Part shown: positions 19,561 to 30,227 of the stretch, piece by piece
Position numbering within the stretch: the stretch's first letter is position 1
Layout of the letters: each line of letters starts with the position of its first letter
Origin: Roseitalea porphyridii
GTDB lineage: Bacteria > Pseudomonadota > Alphaproteobacteria > Rhizobiales > Rhizobiaceae
DNA: 64,000 nucleotides
NCBI RefSeq assembly: GCF_004331955.1
Contig: NZ_CP036532.1
Location: 992,001 to 1,056,000, forward strand
Reading direction: 5' to 3'
Translations under genes and position numbers: made by a program
Notes under the pieces: model-generated
What the model saw: only the letters and a program-made list of their open reading frames with translations
Databases searched by the model: none
What the model was told of the DNA's origin: nothing

Positions 19561-20391
19561 CTAGCCTCCCCGTCCGGCGATGTGGAGCGCGTGCGTCCGC
19601 TCGCGGGTATGATCGCCCGCGCTGACCGTGACGATCGCGTCGACCGTGCGCGCGGCCATACCGGACTTGACTGGTTCGAGCGCGAAGCGCGTCCGGCCTT
19701 TGGCACGTTCGACGACGCGCGGCGGCTTGAACTGCGTGCCGTCCGGTGCGTGCACGAACAGCGACGGCGGCGAGCCGACGGGGTGGGAAACGGTGACCAG
19801 CGCATGCCCGGCCGGCGGGTCGGGCTCGACCGTGACCTCGAGCGCGTCCGAAGCATCGGGCGGCAGCGCCGCATGGGCCGTTTCGACGCGCATGGCATCG
19901 AGCGTGGAGCCACTGGCGTAGTCGACATCGAGCCTGAAGTCGGCCTGCACCGGGATGCAGATGTCCTCGCAGATGCCCATGAAGACGCTTGCCACCAGCC
20001 TCGCCCTGCCGTTGGCCGTGCGCTTGAGCGTGAAGGGCAGGGCGACCGGCCGGTCATAGCCGGCGAAATCGCCGTAGGGGTTCTCGATCCACACCGGGGC
20101 GGGGTAATGGATGATCGGATCGGCCAGGCCCGCGCTGCCCGCAACGTTCATCTGCGGCGGAATGCCGGACGATCCCGGATCGCGCCAGTATGTCTTCCAG
20201 CCGGGCTCCAGCCGCACCTCGATCACCCCGCGCAGGTCGGCATCACCCCTTTGCGGCGGGGCGACAACGAGCCGAACGTCGCCGCCGACCGTGTCGAACC
20301 AGTCGGTCGACTGGGCGAGGGCCTGGCCAGCGACTGCCGCCATGAAGGGCAGCGCGACAAGGGCGCCGAGAAGCGTGGTGCAGCGGGTCAT
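19561..20391 (-). CDS. Periplasmic DsbD-N-like domain protein (276 aa)
   Basis: A signal peptide (about residues 1-27, ending GQALAQS) exports the protein. The mature part resembles the N-terminal 'DsbD alpha' domain family: LEPGWKTYWRDPGSSGIPP, then YPAPVWIENPYGDFAGYDRPV, and the cysteine motif MGICEDICIPV. This suggests a role in periplasmic thiol transfer or cytochrome biogenesis. Unlike full DsbD it has no membrane domain. The start at 20391 opens into the signal peptide; 20433 is possible but adds an unlikely leader. Confidence 0.8.
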   Translation of the reverse strand: MTRCTTLLGALVALPFMAAVAGQALAQSTDWFDTVGGDVRLVVAPPQRGDADLRGVIEVRLEPGWKTYWRDPGSSGIPPQMNVAGSAGLADPIIHYPAPVWIENPYGDFAGYDRPVALPFTLKRTANGRARLVASVFMGICEDICIPVQADFRLDVDYASGSTLDAMRVETAHAALPPDASDALEVTVEPDPPAGHALVTVSHPVGSPPSLFVHAPDGTQFKPPRVVERAKGRTRFALEPVKSGMAARTVDAIVTVSAGDHTRERTHALHIAGRGG

Positions 20392-20541
20392 GATCAGGGT
20401 ATGGCCGGCGGCCGCGGGCCGATCAACTCGCATCGTTTCGCGGCCGCGTCACAGGTTCGTGATCGTCCGAGCCCGCCCGGCGCGGAAACAAAAGCCGGCG
20501 GCGGGACTTCTCATTTGGCCCACCGCTGCTACGCTGAAAGG

Positions 20542-21150
20542 ATGAACATGCTCAAGCAGCGCGATCAACGTTCCGAGACCGGCCAGTTCGAGGGCCGGTT
20601 CCTCGTCGCCATGCCGGGCATGAACACGTCGATCTTCGCCGAGTCGGTTGTCTATCTGTGCGCCCACAGCGAGGAGGGCGCGATGGGCTTTCTGCTCAAC
20701 AAGCCCGCCACGATCACCCTTTCGGAGCTGATCGGCCACACCGAGTTCGGCAAGGCGATGGCGCTCGACACGGCAACCGTCGACCGGGCGGCGGGGCCGG
20801 TGCGCATCGGCGGACCGGTCGACGAGCATCGCGGGTTCGTGCTGCATTCGGGCGACTATTCGATCGACACCACGATCCCGGTCTCCGACACGATCTTCCT
20901 GACGTCCACCGTCGAGATCCTCAAGTCGATCGTCGCCGGACACGGGCCGCATCAGGCGGCCGTGGCGCTGGGTTATGCCGGCTGGGGCGCCGGGCAGCTC
21001 GAACGCGAGATTCGCGACAATGCCTGGCTGACGATGGATGCCGACCCGGAGATCGTCTTCGCCCACAATCATGACGACAAATATCCGGCCCTGATCGATC
21101 GTCTGGGGATCGGCGCGGCCAACTTCATCGCAGAGGGCGGCCGGGCCTGA
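20542..21150 (+). CDS. yqgE: YqgE/AlgH-family protein (202 aa)
   Basis: This is a member of the widely conserved UPF0301 family, whose biochemical role is still unclear. Family motifs are LVAMPGMNTSIFAESVVYLC, GAMGFLLNKP, and RIGGPVDEHRGFVLHS. The C-terminal LGYAGWGAGQLEREIRDNAW is typical. ATG 20542 follows AAAGG. The length is normal for the family. Confidence 0.92.
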   Translation: MNMLKQRDQRSETGQFEGRFLVAMPGMNTSIFAESVVYLCAHSEEGAMGFLLNKPATITLSELIGHTEFGKAMALDTATVDRAAGPVRIGGPVDEHRGFVLHSGDYSIDTTIPVSDTIFLTSTVEILKSIVAGHGPHQAAVALGYAGWGAGQLEREIRDNAWLTMDADPEIVFAHNHDDKYPALIDRLGIGAANFIAEGGRA

Positions 21151-21168
21151 AAAGGGCGGTGACGGGGG

Positions 21169-24114
21169 CTACTCGGCCGCCTGATCGTTGCCGCTGACGG
21201 CCGGTACCTGCCGGGCGACGAGCGCGGCGGCGGCCTCCGGATCGAGCGGCTGGCCGGTGATGAAGCCCTGCAGATAGTCCGCGCCCATCTCGGCGAGCAG
21301 GGCCCTGTCGTCCTCGTCTTCGACGCCCTCGGCGACGACGGTCAGGGAAAGGGCATGGGCCATGTCGACGATCGACTTGAGCAGAGCGTCCCGTCCGGTC
21401 GAGACCGGCTGCATGAAGGACCGGTCGATCTTCAGCACGTCGAACGGAAACCGCGACAGGTAGGACAGCGACGAATAGCCGGTGCCGAAATCGTCGAGCG
21501 CCAGATCGACGCCAAGCGCCTTGACCCGCTCGAGAACGCGCACGTTCTGTTCGGGGTTCTGCATCAGCGAGGTCTCGGTGATCTCGATGCGCAGCGTGTG
21601 CGTGCGCTGCGGATGCCGCGCCAGGATGCCGGCGACCTGATTGGTGAAGTCGCGCCGCACGAGCTGGTGGCTTGAGACGTTGACCGACACGAAGACCGGC
21701 GCGTCGGGCAGCGCCGTCTCCCATTCCATCAGTTGCATCGCCGCCATCTCCAGCGCATGCGCGCCCAGATCGCCGATCAGGTCCGACCGTTCGGCGATCG
21801 TGATGAATTCCGAGGGCGGCACGTCGCCGCGCCGTGGGTGGTTCCAGCGCATCAGCGCCTCGAACCCGGCGACATCGCCGGTGTCGGCACGGATGATCGG
21901 CTGGTAGACGAGCGAAATCTGCCCCCGCTCGATCGCCCGGTGCAGGTCCGCCTCCATCTGCACGACATTGGCGCTGCCGTCGCGGAAGGCGGGACGGAAC
22001 GGCTCGACGCGGTCGCCGCCGAAGCGCTTGGCCTGGTGAAGGGCCAGTTCGGTGTCCTTGAACAGTTCCTCGCCGCGCCGGCACTCGGGCGACCATGTCG
22101 CAAGCCCGACCGAGGGCGTGAGCACGATCTCGCGCTCGGCGAAGCTGATCGGCGTCTTCACCGTCTTCTTGACCGCTTCGGCGAACGAGGCGATCTCCGA
22201 CGGTTCGGTTTCCGAGACGAGCACGATGCCGAACTGGTCGCCGCCGATCCGCGCCAGCGTGTCCTCGTTGCGCAACTGGCGCTTCAGGCGCCGTGCGACG
22301 GTGATCAGCAGCGTGTCACCGGCATTCATGCCGACGCTCTCGTTGACCTCCTTGAACCGGTCGATATCGACGATGAACACGGTCGGGCGCACGCCGCTGC
22401 CGGCGGCCGCCAGCGACACGGCCGTGCGGATGCGGTCGAAGAACAGCTCCCGGTTCGGCAGGCCCGTCAGATTGTCGTGCACCGCATCGTGCAGCAGTCT
22501 CTCCTCGGCCCGCTTCTGCGCGCTGACGTCGGTCGCCGTGCCGATGCAGCGGATCACCGAACCGTCCGCACCGATCACCGGGCGCGCCGAAATGCGGTAC
22601 CAGGCATGCTGGGTTTCGCCGGTGCGCATGCGCAGGACCAGATCGATCTTGCCGCGCCGTTTTTCGACCACCGCATCGAGCGCGGCGCGGAAGTTCTCGC
22701 GATCGTCGGCGTGCACGTGTCGCAGCCAGTTCTTGGCCGGCCCCTGAAGCGCTGTAGGGCCCAGGCCGAGCTGGACGCCCAGATTGGGCGTTGTCGTCAG
22801 CCGGTCGCGGCCCACGTCCCAGTCCCAGACGATGCCGCCCGAGCCGGTCACGGCCAGCGCCTGCAACTCGACGTTCGAGAACAGGTTCTCGTGGAAGGCG
22901 CCGCCCGAAAAGGCGCTCTGCAGGATCGTGAAGCCGATCAGCAGCATGACGAGGACGAGCCCGCCGGCGAGCGCGGGCTGGATGATGTCATTGTCGACCT
23001 GTCCGGTGATCGTCATCCAGCCGGCGGCGACCCAGGCCAGCAGCAGCGACCATGCCGGTATCAGCATGATCGCCTTGTCGAAGCCGCGAAGGCTCAGAAC
23101 GATGATCAGCGCAAGACCGAACGCCGCCGTCGCGGCAAGCGCCAGCCGGGCGATGCCCGCGGCGACGGCAGGGTCGTAGCCGACGAGCGCAGCGAGGGCG
23201 CCGATGCCAAGCAGCCAGATCAGCGCGCCCCAGCGCATCCGGTCGCTCCACCGGTCGAGGCTCAGGTGCGTGAACAGGAACAGGCCGAGCGTGGCGACCA
23301 CGGCGACCTCGGCCATGGCGCGCCAGGTCCGGATCGCGTCGGTGGCGAGCACACCGAACTGGCTGACGAAGCCGAAATCGATCGACACATAGGCGAGGAT
23401 CGCCCAGGCCAGCGCGGCCGCCGCCGGGAAGGTGGCGGTGCCGCGTACGACGAACAGGATCGTCAGGAACAGCGCCAAAAGGCCGGCGATCCCCAGCACG
23501 ATGCCGTGGTAGAGCGAATAGGAATTGACGATGTCGCGATAGGCATCCTCTTCCCACAGATAGAGCTGCGGCAGGCTGGGCGAGGCCAGTTCGGCGACCA
23601 GCGTGATCACCGCGCCCGGGTCGAGCGTGATCGCGAAGATGTCGGCGTGCGGGTCCTCGATACGGTCGAGCGAGAAGCCGGCACTGGGGGTGAACGAGAC
23701 GATTCGCTGGGCGCCAAGATCGGGCCAGAACAGGCCCGAATCGACGAGCCTGAAGCGGGGCGCGACCAGCAGCCGGTCGATCTGGACGTCCGAGGTGTTG
23801 GTCAGGACGAGCACCGCCCAGTCGCCGGCGGTTTCCTCGTTGACGGCCTGCACCTCGATCGTGCGGACGATGCCTTCGGCGTCGGGCGCGGTCGAAACGC
23901 GGAACGCGCCGCCCCGGTCGCGGTAGATCGTCACCGCCTCGGTCAGGTCGAGCGCCGTGTCGTCGCGGTCGATCGAGATCGGTTCGTTTGCCTGGGCAAG
24001 GGCGGGCGTACCTGCCAGCACGAGAAGCGCGGCGGCGCAGAATGCCAGCATGGACGCGGTCAGAAGACGCGTCCATGAACGGACATCGAAATGGAAGCGG
24101 TCGCGCCGGGGCAA
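21169..24114 (-). CDS. 7TMR-DISM sensor with PAS, degenerate GGDEF and EAL domains
   Basis: This is a large membrane signalling protein for c-di-GMP turnover. In order it has: signal peptide; extracytoplasmic 7TMR-DISM2-like sensor; seven membrane helices; PAS domain (GSGGIVWDWDVGRDRLTTTP); GGDEF domain with GGDQF at about 624-628; and EAL domain with EAL at about 752-754, EITETS, DDFGTGYSSL and KIDRSFM. The GGDEF motif is altered (E to Q) while the RxxD inhibitory site (RNED) is kept. The EAL domain looks complete, so net phosphodiesterase activity is likely. The start is uncertain: TTG 24114 avoids overlap with the GNAT gene; ATG 24051 and ATG 24183 are alternatives. Confidence 0.9.
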   Translation of the reverse strand: MPRRDRFHFDVRSWTRLLTASMLAFCAAALLVLAGTPALAQANEPISIDRDDTALDLTEAVTIYRDRGGAFRVSTAPDAEGIVRTIEVQAVNEETAGDWAVLVLTNTSDVQIDRLLVAPRFRLVDSGLFWPDLGAQRIVSFTPSAGFSLDRIEDPHADIFAITLDPGAVITLVAELASPSLPQLYLWEEDAYRDIVNSYSLYHGIVLGIAGLLALFLTILFVVRGTATFPAAAALAWAILAYVSIDFGFVSQFGVLATDAIRTWRAMAEVAVVATLGLFLFTHLSLDRWSDRMRWGALIWLLGIGALAALVGYDPAVAAGIARLALAATAAFGLALIIVLSLRGFDKAIMLIPAWSLLLAWVAAGWMTITGQVDNDIIQPALAGGLVLVMLLIGFTILQSAFSGGAFHENLFSNVELQALAVTGSGGIVWDWDVGRDRLTTTPNLGVQLGLGPTALQGPAKNWLRHVHADDRENFRAALDAVVEKRRGKIDLVLRMRTGETQHAWYRISARPVIGADGSVIRCIGTATDVSAQKRAEERLLHDAVHDNLTGLPNRELFFDRIRTAVSLAAAGSGVRPTVFIVDIDRFKEVNESVGMNAGDTLLITVARRLKRQLRNEDTLARIGGDQFGIVLVSETEPSEIASFAEAVKKTVKTPISFAEREIVLTPSVGLATWSPECRRGEELFKDTELALHQAKRFGGDRVEPFRPAFRDGSANVVQMEADLHRAIERGQISLVYQPIIRADTGDVAGFEALMRWNHPRRGDVPPSEFITIAERSDLIGDLGAHALEMAAMQLMEWETALPDAPVFVSVNVSSHQLVRRDFTNQVAGILARHPQRTHTLRIEITETSLMQNPEQNVRVLERVKALGVDLALDDFGTGYSSLSYLSRFPFDVLKIDRSFMQPVSTGRDALLKSIVDMAHALSLTVVAEGVEDEDDRALLAEMGADYLQGFITGQPLDPEAAAALVARQVPAVSGNDQAAE

Positions 24115-24118
24115 TGCG

Positions 24119-24724
24119 TCAATCCGTGTGGGCTCGGCGGGCGTTGTCTTCGTGCATCGGGTTGATGCGCGCGTAAAGGACATGGTCGCGCCACTGGCCG
24201 TTGATCTTCAGATAGGCGCGCAGCACGCCTTCGCGTTCAAATCCGTTCTTCTCCAGGAGCCGGATCGACCTGCCATTGTCCGGAATGCAGGCAGCTTCAA
24301 GGCGGTGCAGACCCGATCGCGCGAAGGCGAACTCGCACACCAGCCCGACCGCTTCGCTCATGTAGCCGTTGCCGGAGAACCGTTCGCCGATCCAGTAGCC
24401 GATCTGTCCGTTCTGGGCGACCCCGCGCCTGATGTTGCCCAGCGTGATCCCGCCCAGCAGCGCCTCGTCGGAATTGCGCACGATGAAGAAGGGATAGCCC
24501 GTGCCGGCTCGGATTTCGGCGCCATAGCGCCGCAGGCGCGCTCGAAAGGCCGGCCGCGTCAGGTCGTCGCGGGGCCAGACCGGCTCCCACGGACGCAGGA
24601 ACTGAGCGCTCGCCGCGCGCAGACGCGACCATTGCTCGTGGTCCGACAGTTCGGGGTGGCGCAGGTGAACGGCCCCGCCCTCGATGACCGCGCCGGCATT
24701 TCCGCGACTGGAAAATGCGAACAT
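24119..24724 (-). CDS. RimJ/RimL-type GNAT N-acetyltransferase (201 aa)
   Basis: This is predicted to transfer acetyl from acetyl-CoA to a protein N-terminus or small amine. It has the RimJ-like pattern LRHPELSDHEQWSRLRAASA near the start, then the acetyl-CoA loop GYWIGERFSGNGYMSEAV and LEAACIPDNGRSIRLLEKNG. ATG 24724 has a strong GGAGG six to seven bases upstream. It lies 31 bases behind the M16 peptidase gene, in one operon with thrC. The substrate is unknown. Confidence 0.9.
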   Translation of the reverse strand: MFAFSSRGNAGAVIEGGAVHLRHPELSDHEQWSRLRAASAQFLRPWEPVWPRDDLTRPAFRARLRRYGAEIRAGTGYPFFIVRNSDEALLGGITLGNIRRGVAQNGQIGYWIGERFSGNGYMSEAVGLVCEFAFARSGLHRLEAACIPDNGRSIRLLEKNGFEREGVLRAYLKINGQWRDHVLYARINPMHEDNARRAHTD

Positions 24725-24755
24725 CGCCGTCCTCCGCCCTTCCGCCGGCCGCGCC

Positions 24756-26069
24756 TCAGCCAACGGCGGCACGGCGATGATGCATCGGTCCCTGATTGGG
24801 CGCATGGGCGACCAGCCGCGCCCGGATGTCGTCGATTTCCATGAGGCTGTCGACCGGGCCGACCGCCGAGACGGTCGGCGGCGACTCCACGAAGATGCGC
24901 CCGGCGAGGTCGCGCAATCGCCCGACGGTCAGATTGTCGAGCCGCAGCAGCAGCTCCTCGTTCGGGATCGGCCGGCCGAACAGCAGGATCTGCCGCGCGA
25001 TCTGGCCGGCGCGGCTGGGCGCGCTCTCCCCGGACATCAGAAGGCTGGCGCGGAACTGGGCCCGGGCGCGGTCGAGTTCGCTCTGCTCGATGTCGTAGGC
25101 GGCCCGCGACAGTTCGCCCAGCACCAAGTCCATCAGCTGCGGCAGATCGCCCGGCTCGGTGGCCGCGTGCACGCCGAAGATGCCGGTGTCAGAAAAGCCC
25201 CAGTGAAAGGCATAGATCGAATAGCACAGCCCGTGCTTTTCGCGCACTTCCTGGAACAGGCGCGAGGACATGGCGCCGCCAAGCAGCATCGCCAGCACCT
25301 GGCTGCAATAATAGTCGCGCACGTGATAGGCGCGGCCCTCGAAGCCGAGAACGACCTGCGTGTCCTGCAGCGGGCGATGCTCGCGATAATCACCGCCGAC
25401 ATAGTGGGCAAGCCGCAGATCGCCGCCCTTCGCCGAGGTCTTCATCGTCGAAAAGCGCGCTTCGACCAGCTTGACGATCTCGTCATGGTCGACCGCGCCG
25501 GTCGCCGCGAACACCATCCGCTCGCCGCAATATTCGCGCTCGACATAGGCGCGGATCATGTCCGAGGTGAACTCGCAGATCGTCTGACGCGTGCCCAGGA
25601 TCGACCGGCCGACCGGCTGGTGCCGGAACGCGGTCTCGGCGAAATGGTCGAACACCACGTCGTCGGGCGTATCGACGACCGCGCCCAGTTCCTGGAGCAC
25701 GACGTGCTTCTCGCGCTCCAACTCGTCGGCATCGAAACGCGAATTCTGAAGGATGTCCGCCAGGACGTCGACGGCCAGCGCGATGTCCTGCTTGAGCACG
25801 CGGACGAAGAAGGAGGTGGTCTCGACGCTCGTCGCCGCATTGATGTCGCCGCCGACATTCTCCACCGCCTCGGCCAGTTCGCGCGCATTGCGATTGGCGG
25901 TGCCCTTGAAGGCCATGTGCTCGAGCATGTGGGCGATGCCGTGCTCGTGATCGAGTTCGTTGCGCGTTCCGGCCTTGAACCAGGCTCCCAGCGAGACGCT
26001 CTCGACATTGTCGAAGCGTTGGGTCGCTACGGTTATTCCGTTCTTCAAGACGGTGGTCTGAACTGCCAT
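24756..26069 (-). CDS. M16-family zinc peptidase (mitochondrial-processing-peptidase-like, 437 aa)
   Basis: This belongs to the pitrilysin/MPP-beta family, which degrades or processes peptides. The inverted zinc motif HMLEH is at residues 47-51 in GIAHMLEHMAFKGT, with the downstream glutamate in ELEREKHVVLQELG. The second M16 domain follows. It lies 30 bases after thrC, the usual rhizobial pairing, and before a GNAT gene. The physiological substrate is unknown. Confidence 0.95.
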   Translation of the reverse strand: MAVQTTVLKNGITVATQRFDNVESVSLGAWFKAGTRNELDHEHGIAHMLEHMAFKGTANRNARELAEAVENVGGDINAATSVETTSFFVRVLKQDIALAVDVLADILQNSRFDADELEREKHVVLQELGAVVDTPDDVVFDHFAETAFRHQPVGRSILGTRQTICEFTSDMIRAYVEREYCGERMVFAATGAVDHDEIVKLVEARFSTMKTSAKGGDLRLAHYVGGDYREHRPLQDTQVVLGFEGRAYHVRDYYCSQVLAMLLGGAMSSRLFQEVREKHGLCYSIYAFHWGFSDTGIFGVHAATEPGDLPQLMDLVLGELSRAAYDIEQSELDRARAQFRASLLMSGESAPSRAGQIARQILLFGRPIPNEELLLRLDNLTVGRLRDLAGRIFVESPPTVSAVGPVDSLMEIDDIRARLVAHAPNQGPMHHRRAAVG

Positions 26070-26099
26070 CGTTACGCGAACTCCCCGGGGCGGTGGTGG

Positions 26100-27515
26100 T
26101 CAACCGGCCCTTTCGTTTCCTCCTGCGGCCCGTGTCCGGGCCGATATATGAGTTTCCACCATTTTCAGGTCAGATGGAAGGGTCGCGAAGTGCTCCTCGC
26201 GCTCCATCAGGTCGCCGAGCCATTCGGGCAGGGCGGGCCGCTCGCCCGTGGCCTGCTCGACCGCGTCGGGGAACTTGGCCGGATGCGCCGTCGCCAGAAC
26301 CACCATCGGAACGGCGGTCTCGGCCCGCTGGCGCGCGACATGGATCGCGACCGCCGTGTGCGGGTCGGCGCGATAGCCCGACGCCGATACAAGATGTGCC
26401 ATCATCCGCGCCGCTTCCTCGGTATCGGCGCGCCCGGCCTCGAAATCCGCCGCGATCGCCCGGTGCACGGCCGTGCCGAGATCGAAGCGGTGCGACTGCT
26501 TGAGATTGTCCATCGCGCCGCGCACATAGGCCGCCTCGCGCCCCGACGCTTCGAACAGGAGCCGTTCGAAGTTCGACGAGATCTGGATGTCCATCGACGG
26601 GGAGGTGGTCGGCACGACCTCGCGCATCTCGTAGGCGCCGCCCGCAAGCGTCCGCGCCAGGATGTCGTTGTCGTTGGTGGCGATGACCAGCCGGTCGATC
26701 GGCAGCCCCATACGCTTGGCCGCATAGCCGGCGAAGATGTCGCCGAAATTGCCGGTCGGAACGGTGAACGACACCGGCCGGTCCGGCGCGCCGAGCGCAA
26801 TCGCCGAGGTGAAGTAGTAGACGATCTGGGCCATGATGCGGGCCCAGTTGATCGAGTTGACGCCCGAAAGGCGTACCCTGTCGCGAAACGCGCCATGGCC
26901 GAACATGGATTTGACCAGCGCCTGGCAGTCGTCGAAATTGCCTTCGATCGCCAGCGCATGAACGTTCGATGCGGCCGAGCCGGTCATCTGCCTTTGCTGC
27001 ACGGGCGACACGCGCCCCAGCGGAAACAGGATGAAGATGTCGGTGCGCTCGCGACCGGCAAAGGCATCGATCGCCGCCCCGCCCGTGTCGCCCGATGTCG
27101 CGCCGACGATGGTCGCGCGCTCGTCGCGTTCGGCGAGCACATGGTCCATCAGGCGGCTGACGAGCTGCATCGCCACGTCCTTGAAGGCCAGCGTCGGCCC
27201 GTGAAACAGCTCCAGCACGAACTCGTTCGGTCCGGTCTGCACCAGCGGGCAGACGGCCTTGTGCCGGAACGTGCCATACGCTTCGGCGACGATCGCCTCG
27301 AAGACCGCCCGGTCGATTTCGCCTTCGACGAACGGCCACATCACCGCCACGGCGACCTCGGCGAAGGAGGCGCCGCGCAGTGCGGCGATCTGCTCGTGCG
27401 ACAGGTGCGGCCATTGTTCAGGAAGATAGAGCCCGCCATCATTGGCGAGGCCGGCGAGGATCACGTCGCGGAACCCCAGTTCCGGCGCCAGACCGCGTGT
27501 GGAAACGAACTTCAA
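26100..27515 (-). CDS. thrC: Threonine synthase (471 aa)
   Basis: This PLP enzyme converts O-phosphohomoserine to threonine, the step after ThrB. The N-terminus FVSTRGLAPELGF and the PLP-lysine motif GPTLAFKDVAMQ are typical, as is GATSGDTGGAAIDAF for phosphate binding. The start is TTG 27515, matching family N-termini; the frame extends upstream but with composition unlike the family. It heads a minus-strand operon with the M16 peptidase and the GNAT gene. Confidence 0.95.
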   Translation of the reverse strand: MKFVSTRGLAPELGFRDVILAGLANDGGLYLPEQWPHLSHEQIAALRGASFAEVAVAVMWPFVEGEIDRAVFEAIVAEAYGTFRHKAVCPLVQTGPNEFVLELFHGPTLAFKDVAMQLVSRLMDHVLAERDERATIVGATSGDTGGAAIDAFAGRERTDIFILFPLGRVSPVQQRQMTGSAASNVHALAIEGNFDDCQALVKSMFGHGAFRDRVRLSGVNSINWARIMAQIVYYFTSAIALGAPDRPVSFTVPTGNFGDIFAGYAAKRMGLPIDRLVIATNDNDILARTLAGGAYEMREVVPTTSPSMDIQISSNFERLLFEASGREAAYVRGAMDNLKQSHRFDLGTAVHRAIAADFEAGRADTEEAARMMAHLVSASGYRADPHTAVAIHVARQRAETAVPMVVLATAHPAKFPDAVEQATGERPALPEWLGDLMEREEHFATLPSDLKMVETHISARTRAAGGNERAG

Positions 27516-27737
27516 CGTGCTCTCGTCCTCGCCAGTCGACGGTGCGCCTGCGGCATGTGGAAACGGGTCAGGTTGCGGCCGATCTCGACCATTGCACAAA
27601 ATGCGCCGGACCCTTATCGGAATTCGGGCCGGTTCGAAAGCCCTTGGGCCGGGTCCATCCGCCGCATGGTTGACACGATGGCACACTAGCCGAATGGTGC
27701 GCGCCGCCGGCCGGGCGGGAACTTACGGGGAGCGAAG

Positions 27738-28325
27738 ATGATGGCGACGGAAACCAACTCGGGCGAACGCAGTGCCGGTCGCGGGCGGACCCGCCGGACG
27801 GCGCGCGCGCTTGCGGCGTTCGTCGGCCTCGCCACGCTTGCCGCCTGCCAGGCAGCCGGAACCGGTGACGTGCTCGACCTGTCGACCGGCGAGGAGTCCT
27901 TCACCGAAGCGGACCTTCGCGCCTATTGCCCGCGCGTCTCCCTGCTCGAGGGCACGGCCTATCTGCGCACCTATACGAACGGCAATGACGGCAATCCCGA
28001 CGAGGTCATCCATCAGGCCGTGATCACTGATGTCACGCGGACATGCCGCTACCGGAACGGCCAGCTCTTCATGACGGTCGCCGCCGCCGGCCGGGTCGTC
28101 AATGGACCCAAGGGCTCGCCCGGCTCGCTCGACCTGCCGATCCGCGTGGCGATCCGGCAGGGCGAGAACCTGCCCTATTCGCAGCTCGGCCGGCTCGATG
28201 TCGCGATGGGCGGAAGCGCCACGCAGTTCATCTACCGCGACGACCAGATCGTCCTGCCCGAACCGCAGGTACGCAATCTCCAGGTGCTGGTCGGTTTCGA
28301 CGAAGGCCCCTACAACACCCCCTGA
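27738..28325 (+). CDS. Hypothetical lipoprotein (195 aa)
   Basis: An Arg-rich N-terminus (RGRTRRTARALAAF) leads into a hydrophobic stretch and the lipobox LAAC, with the lipidated Cys at about residue 37 (TLAACQAAGTGDV). The mature part contains two cysteines (AYCPRVSLLEG and TRTCRYRNG) and a beta-rich pattern, but no domain I recognise. The ATG has a good GGGGAGCG ribosome site. It is expected on the outer or inner membrane. It precedes ccrM, with about 108 bases between. Confidence 0.82.
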   Translation: MMATETNSGERSAGRGRTRRTARALAAFVGLATLAACQAAGTGDVLDLSTGEESFTEADLRAYCPRVSLLEGTAYLRTYTNGNDGNPDEVIHQAVITDVTRTCRYRNGQLFMTVAAAGRVVNGPKGSPGSLDLPIRVAIRQGENLPYSQLGRLDVAMGGSATQFIYRDDQIVLPEPQVRNLQVLVGFDEGPYNTP

Positions 28326-28343
28326 GCCGGCCGCGCACGCCGG

Positions 28344-28358
28344 TTAAGTCCCCGTTTA
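28344..28358 (+). promoter_or_regulatory. CtrA-like site upstream of ccrM (TTAA-N7-TTTA)
   Basis: TTAA-gtccccg-TTTA matches seven of eight defined positions of the CtrA consensus TTAA-N7-TTAA, 76 bases before the ccrM start. In Caulobacter the ccrM promoter is activated by CtrA, so the position is sensible. Confidence 0.5.
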
Positions 28359-28370
28359 CCATGATGCTGA

Positions 28371-29576
<1,206 letters not shown>

Positions 29577-29603
29577 ACGAGCAATCGACGCCTGACCTCC
29601 AGT

Positions 29604-30215
29604 TCAATCCAGGCGAAGATCGAAGCGCTGCAGGTCCGCCTGCAGCGCTTCGGCGTTTTCGAACCGCACGGCGTTCCATCCGAATGCCCGGGCCGCATCG
29701 ACATTGTCGGCATTGTCGTCGATGAACAGCGTTGCCTCGGGGTCGAGATCGAATGTCCGCGTGTGAAGATCGTATATGGCCGGATCCGGCTTGATGACGC
29801 GAACCCGGCCCGAAACCGTCACGCCGCGTCCGGCCTTCAGGAACGGATAGAGTTCCTGCGCCTCGACGAACGTGTCGGCGGCGAAATTGGTCAGGAAGGT
29901 GATGTCGCGCCCCTCCTCGATGAGGCCGAGCAGGATGGAGACCGTGCCGTCATAGGCGTGCGGCACCATTTCGTGCCAGTGCGCGCGGAAGGCACGGATT
30001 TCCGTCTCCCAGTCCGGATGGGCCGCGATCAGTTCGGCTTCCGCATCGTCCCACGGCCGCCCGCGATCCTGTTCGAGGTTCCAGTCGGATGTGCACACAT
30101 TGGCCAGAAACCAGGTCCGCCTTTCCGCGTCTGGGATGATCCTCCGGTAGGGAAGTTCGGGATCGTAATGGATCAGCACCTTGCCGATGTCGAAGACGAT
30201 ATGGCGGATGGTCAT
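29604..30215 (-). CDS. HAD-superfamily hydrolase (203 aa)
   Basis: This is a phosphatase-like enzyme of HAD subfamily IA. Motif I is VFDIGKVLIHYD, with the nucleophile Asp at residue 9. Motif II is FLTNFA (Thr), followed by a motif III lysine in VRVIKPDPAIYD, and motif IV FIDDNADNVDAA. The second acidic residue of DxDxT is replaced by Gly (DIG), as in YihX/epoxide-hydrolase-N-like members. The substrate is unknown. It sits 12 bases downstream of mutY on the same strand. Confidence 0.9.
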   Translation of the reverse strand: MTIRHIVFDIGKVLIHYDPELPYRRIIPDAERRTWFLANVCTSDWNLEQDRGRPWDDAEAELIAAHPDWETEIRAFRAHWHEMVPHAYDGTVSILLGLIEEGRDITFLTNFAADTFVEAQELYPFLKAGRGVTVSGRVRVIKPDPAIYDLHTRTFDLDPEATLFIDDNADNVDAARAFGWNAVRFENAEALQADLQRFDLRLD

Positions 30216-30227
30216 GGTCTGTCCCCC

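Noticed and set aside
21733-24078. 781-codon plus-strand frame opposite the EAL protein
   Set aside because: Composition is typical of an antisense shadow, with no motifs and no ribosome site.
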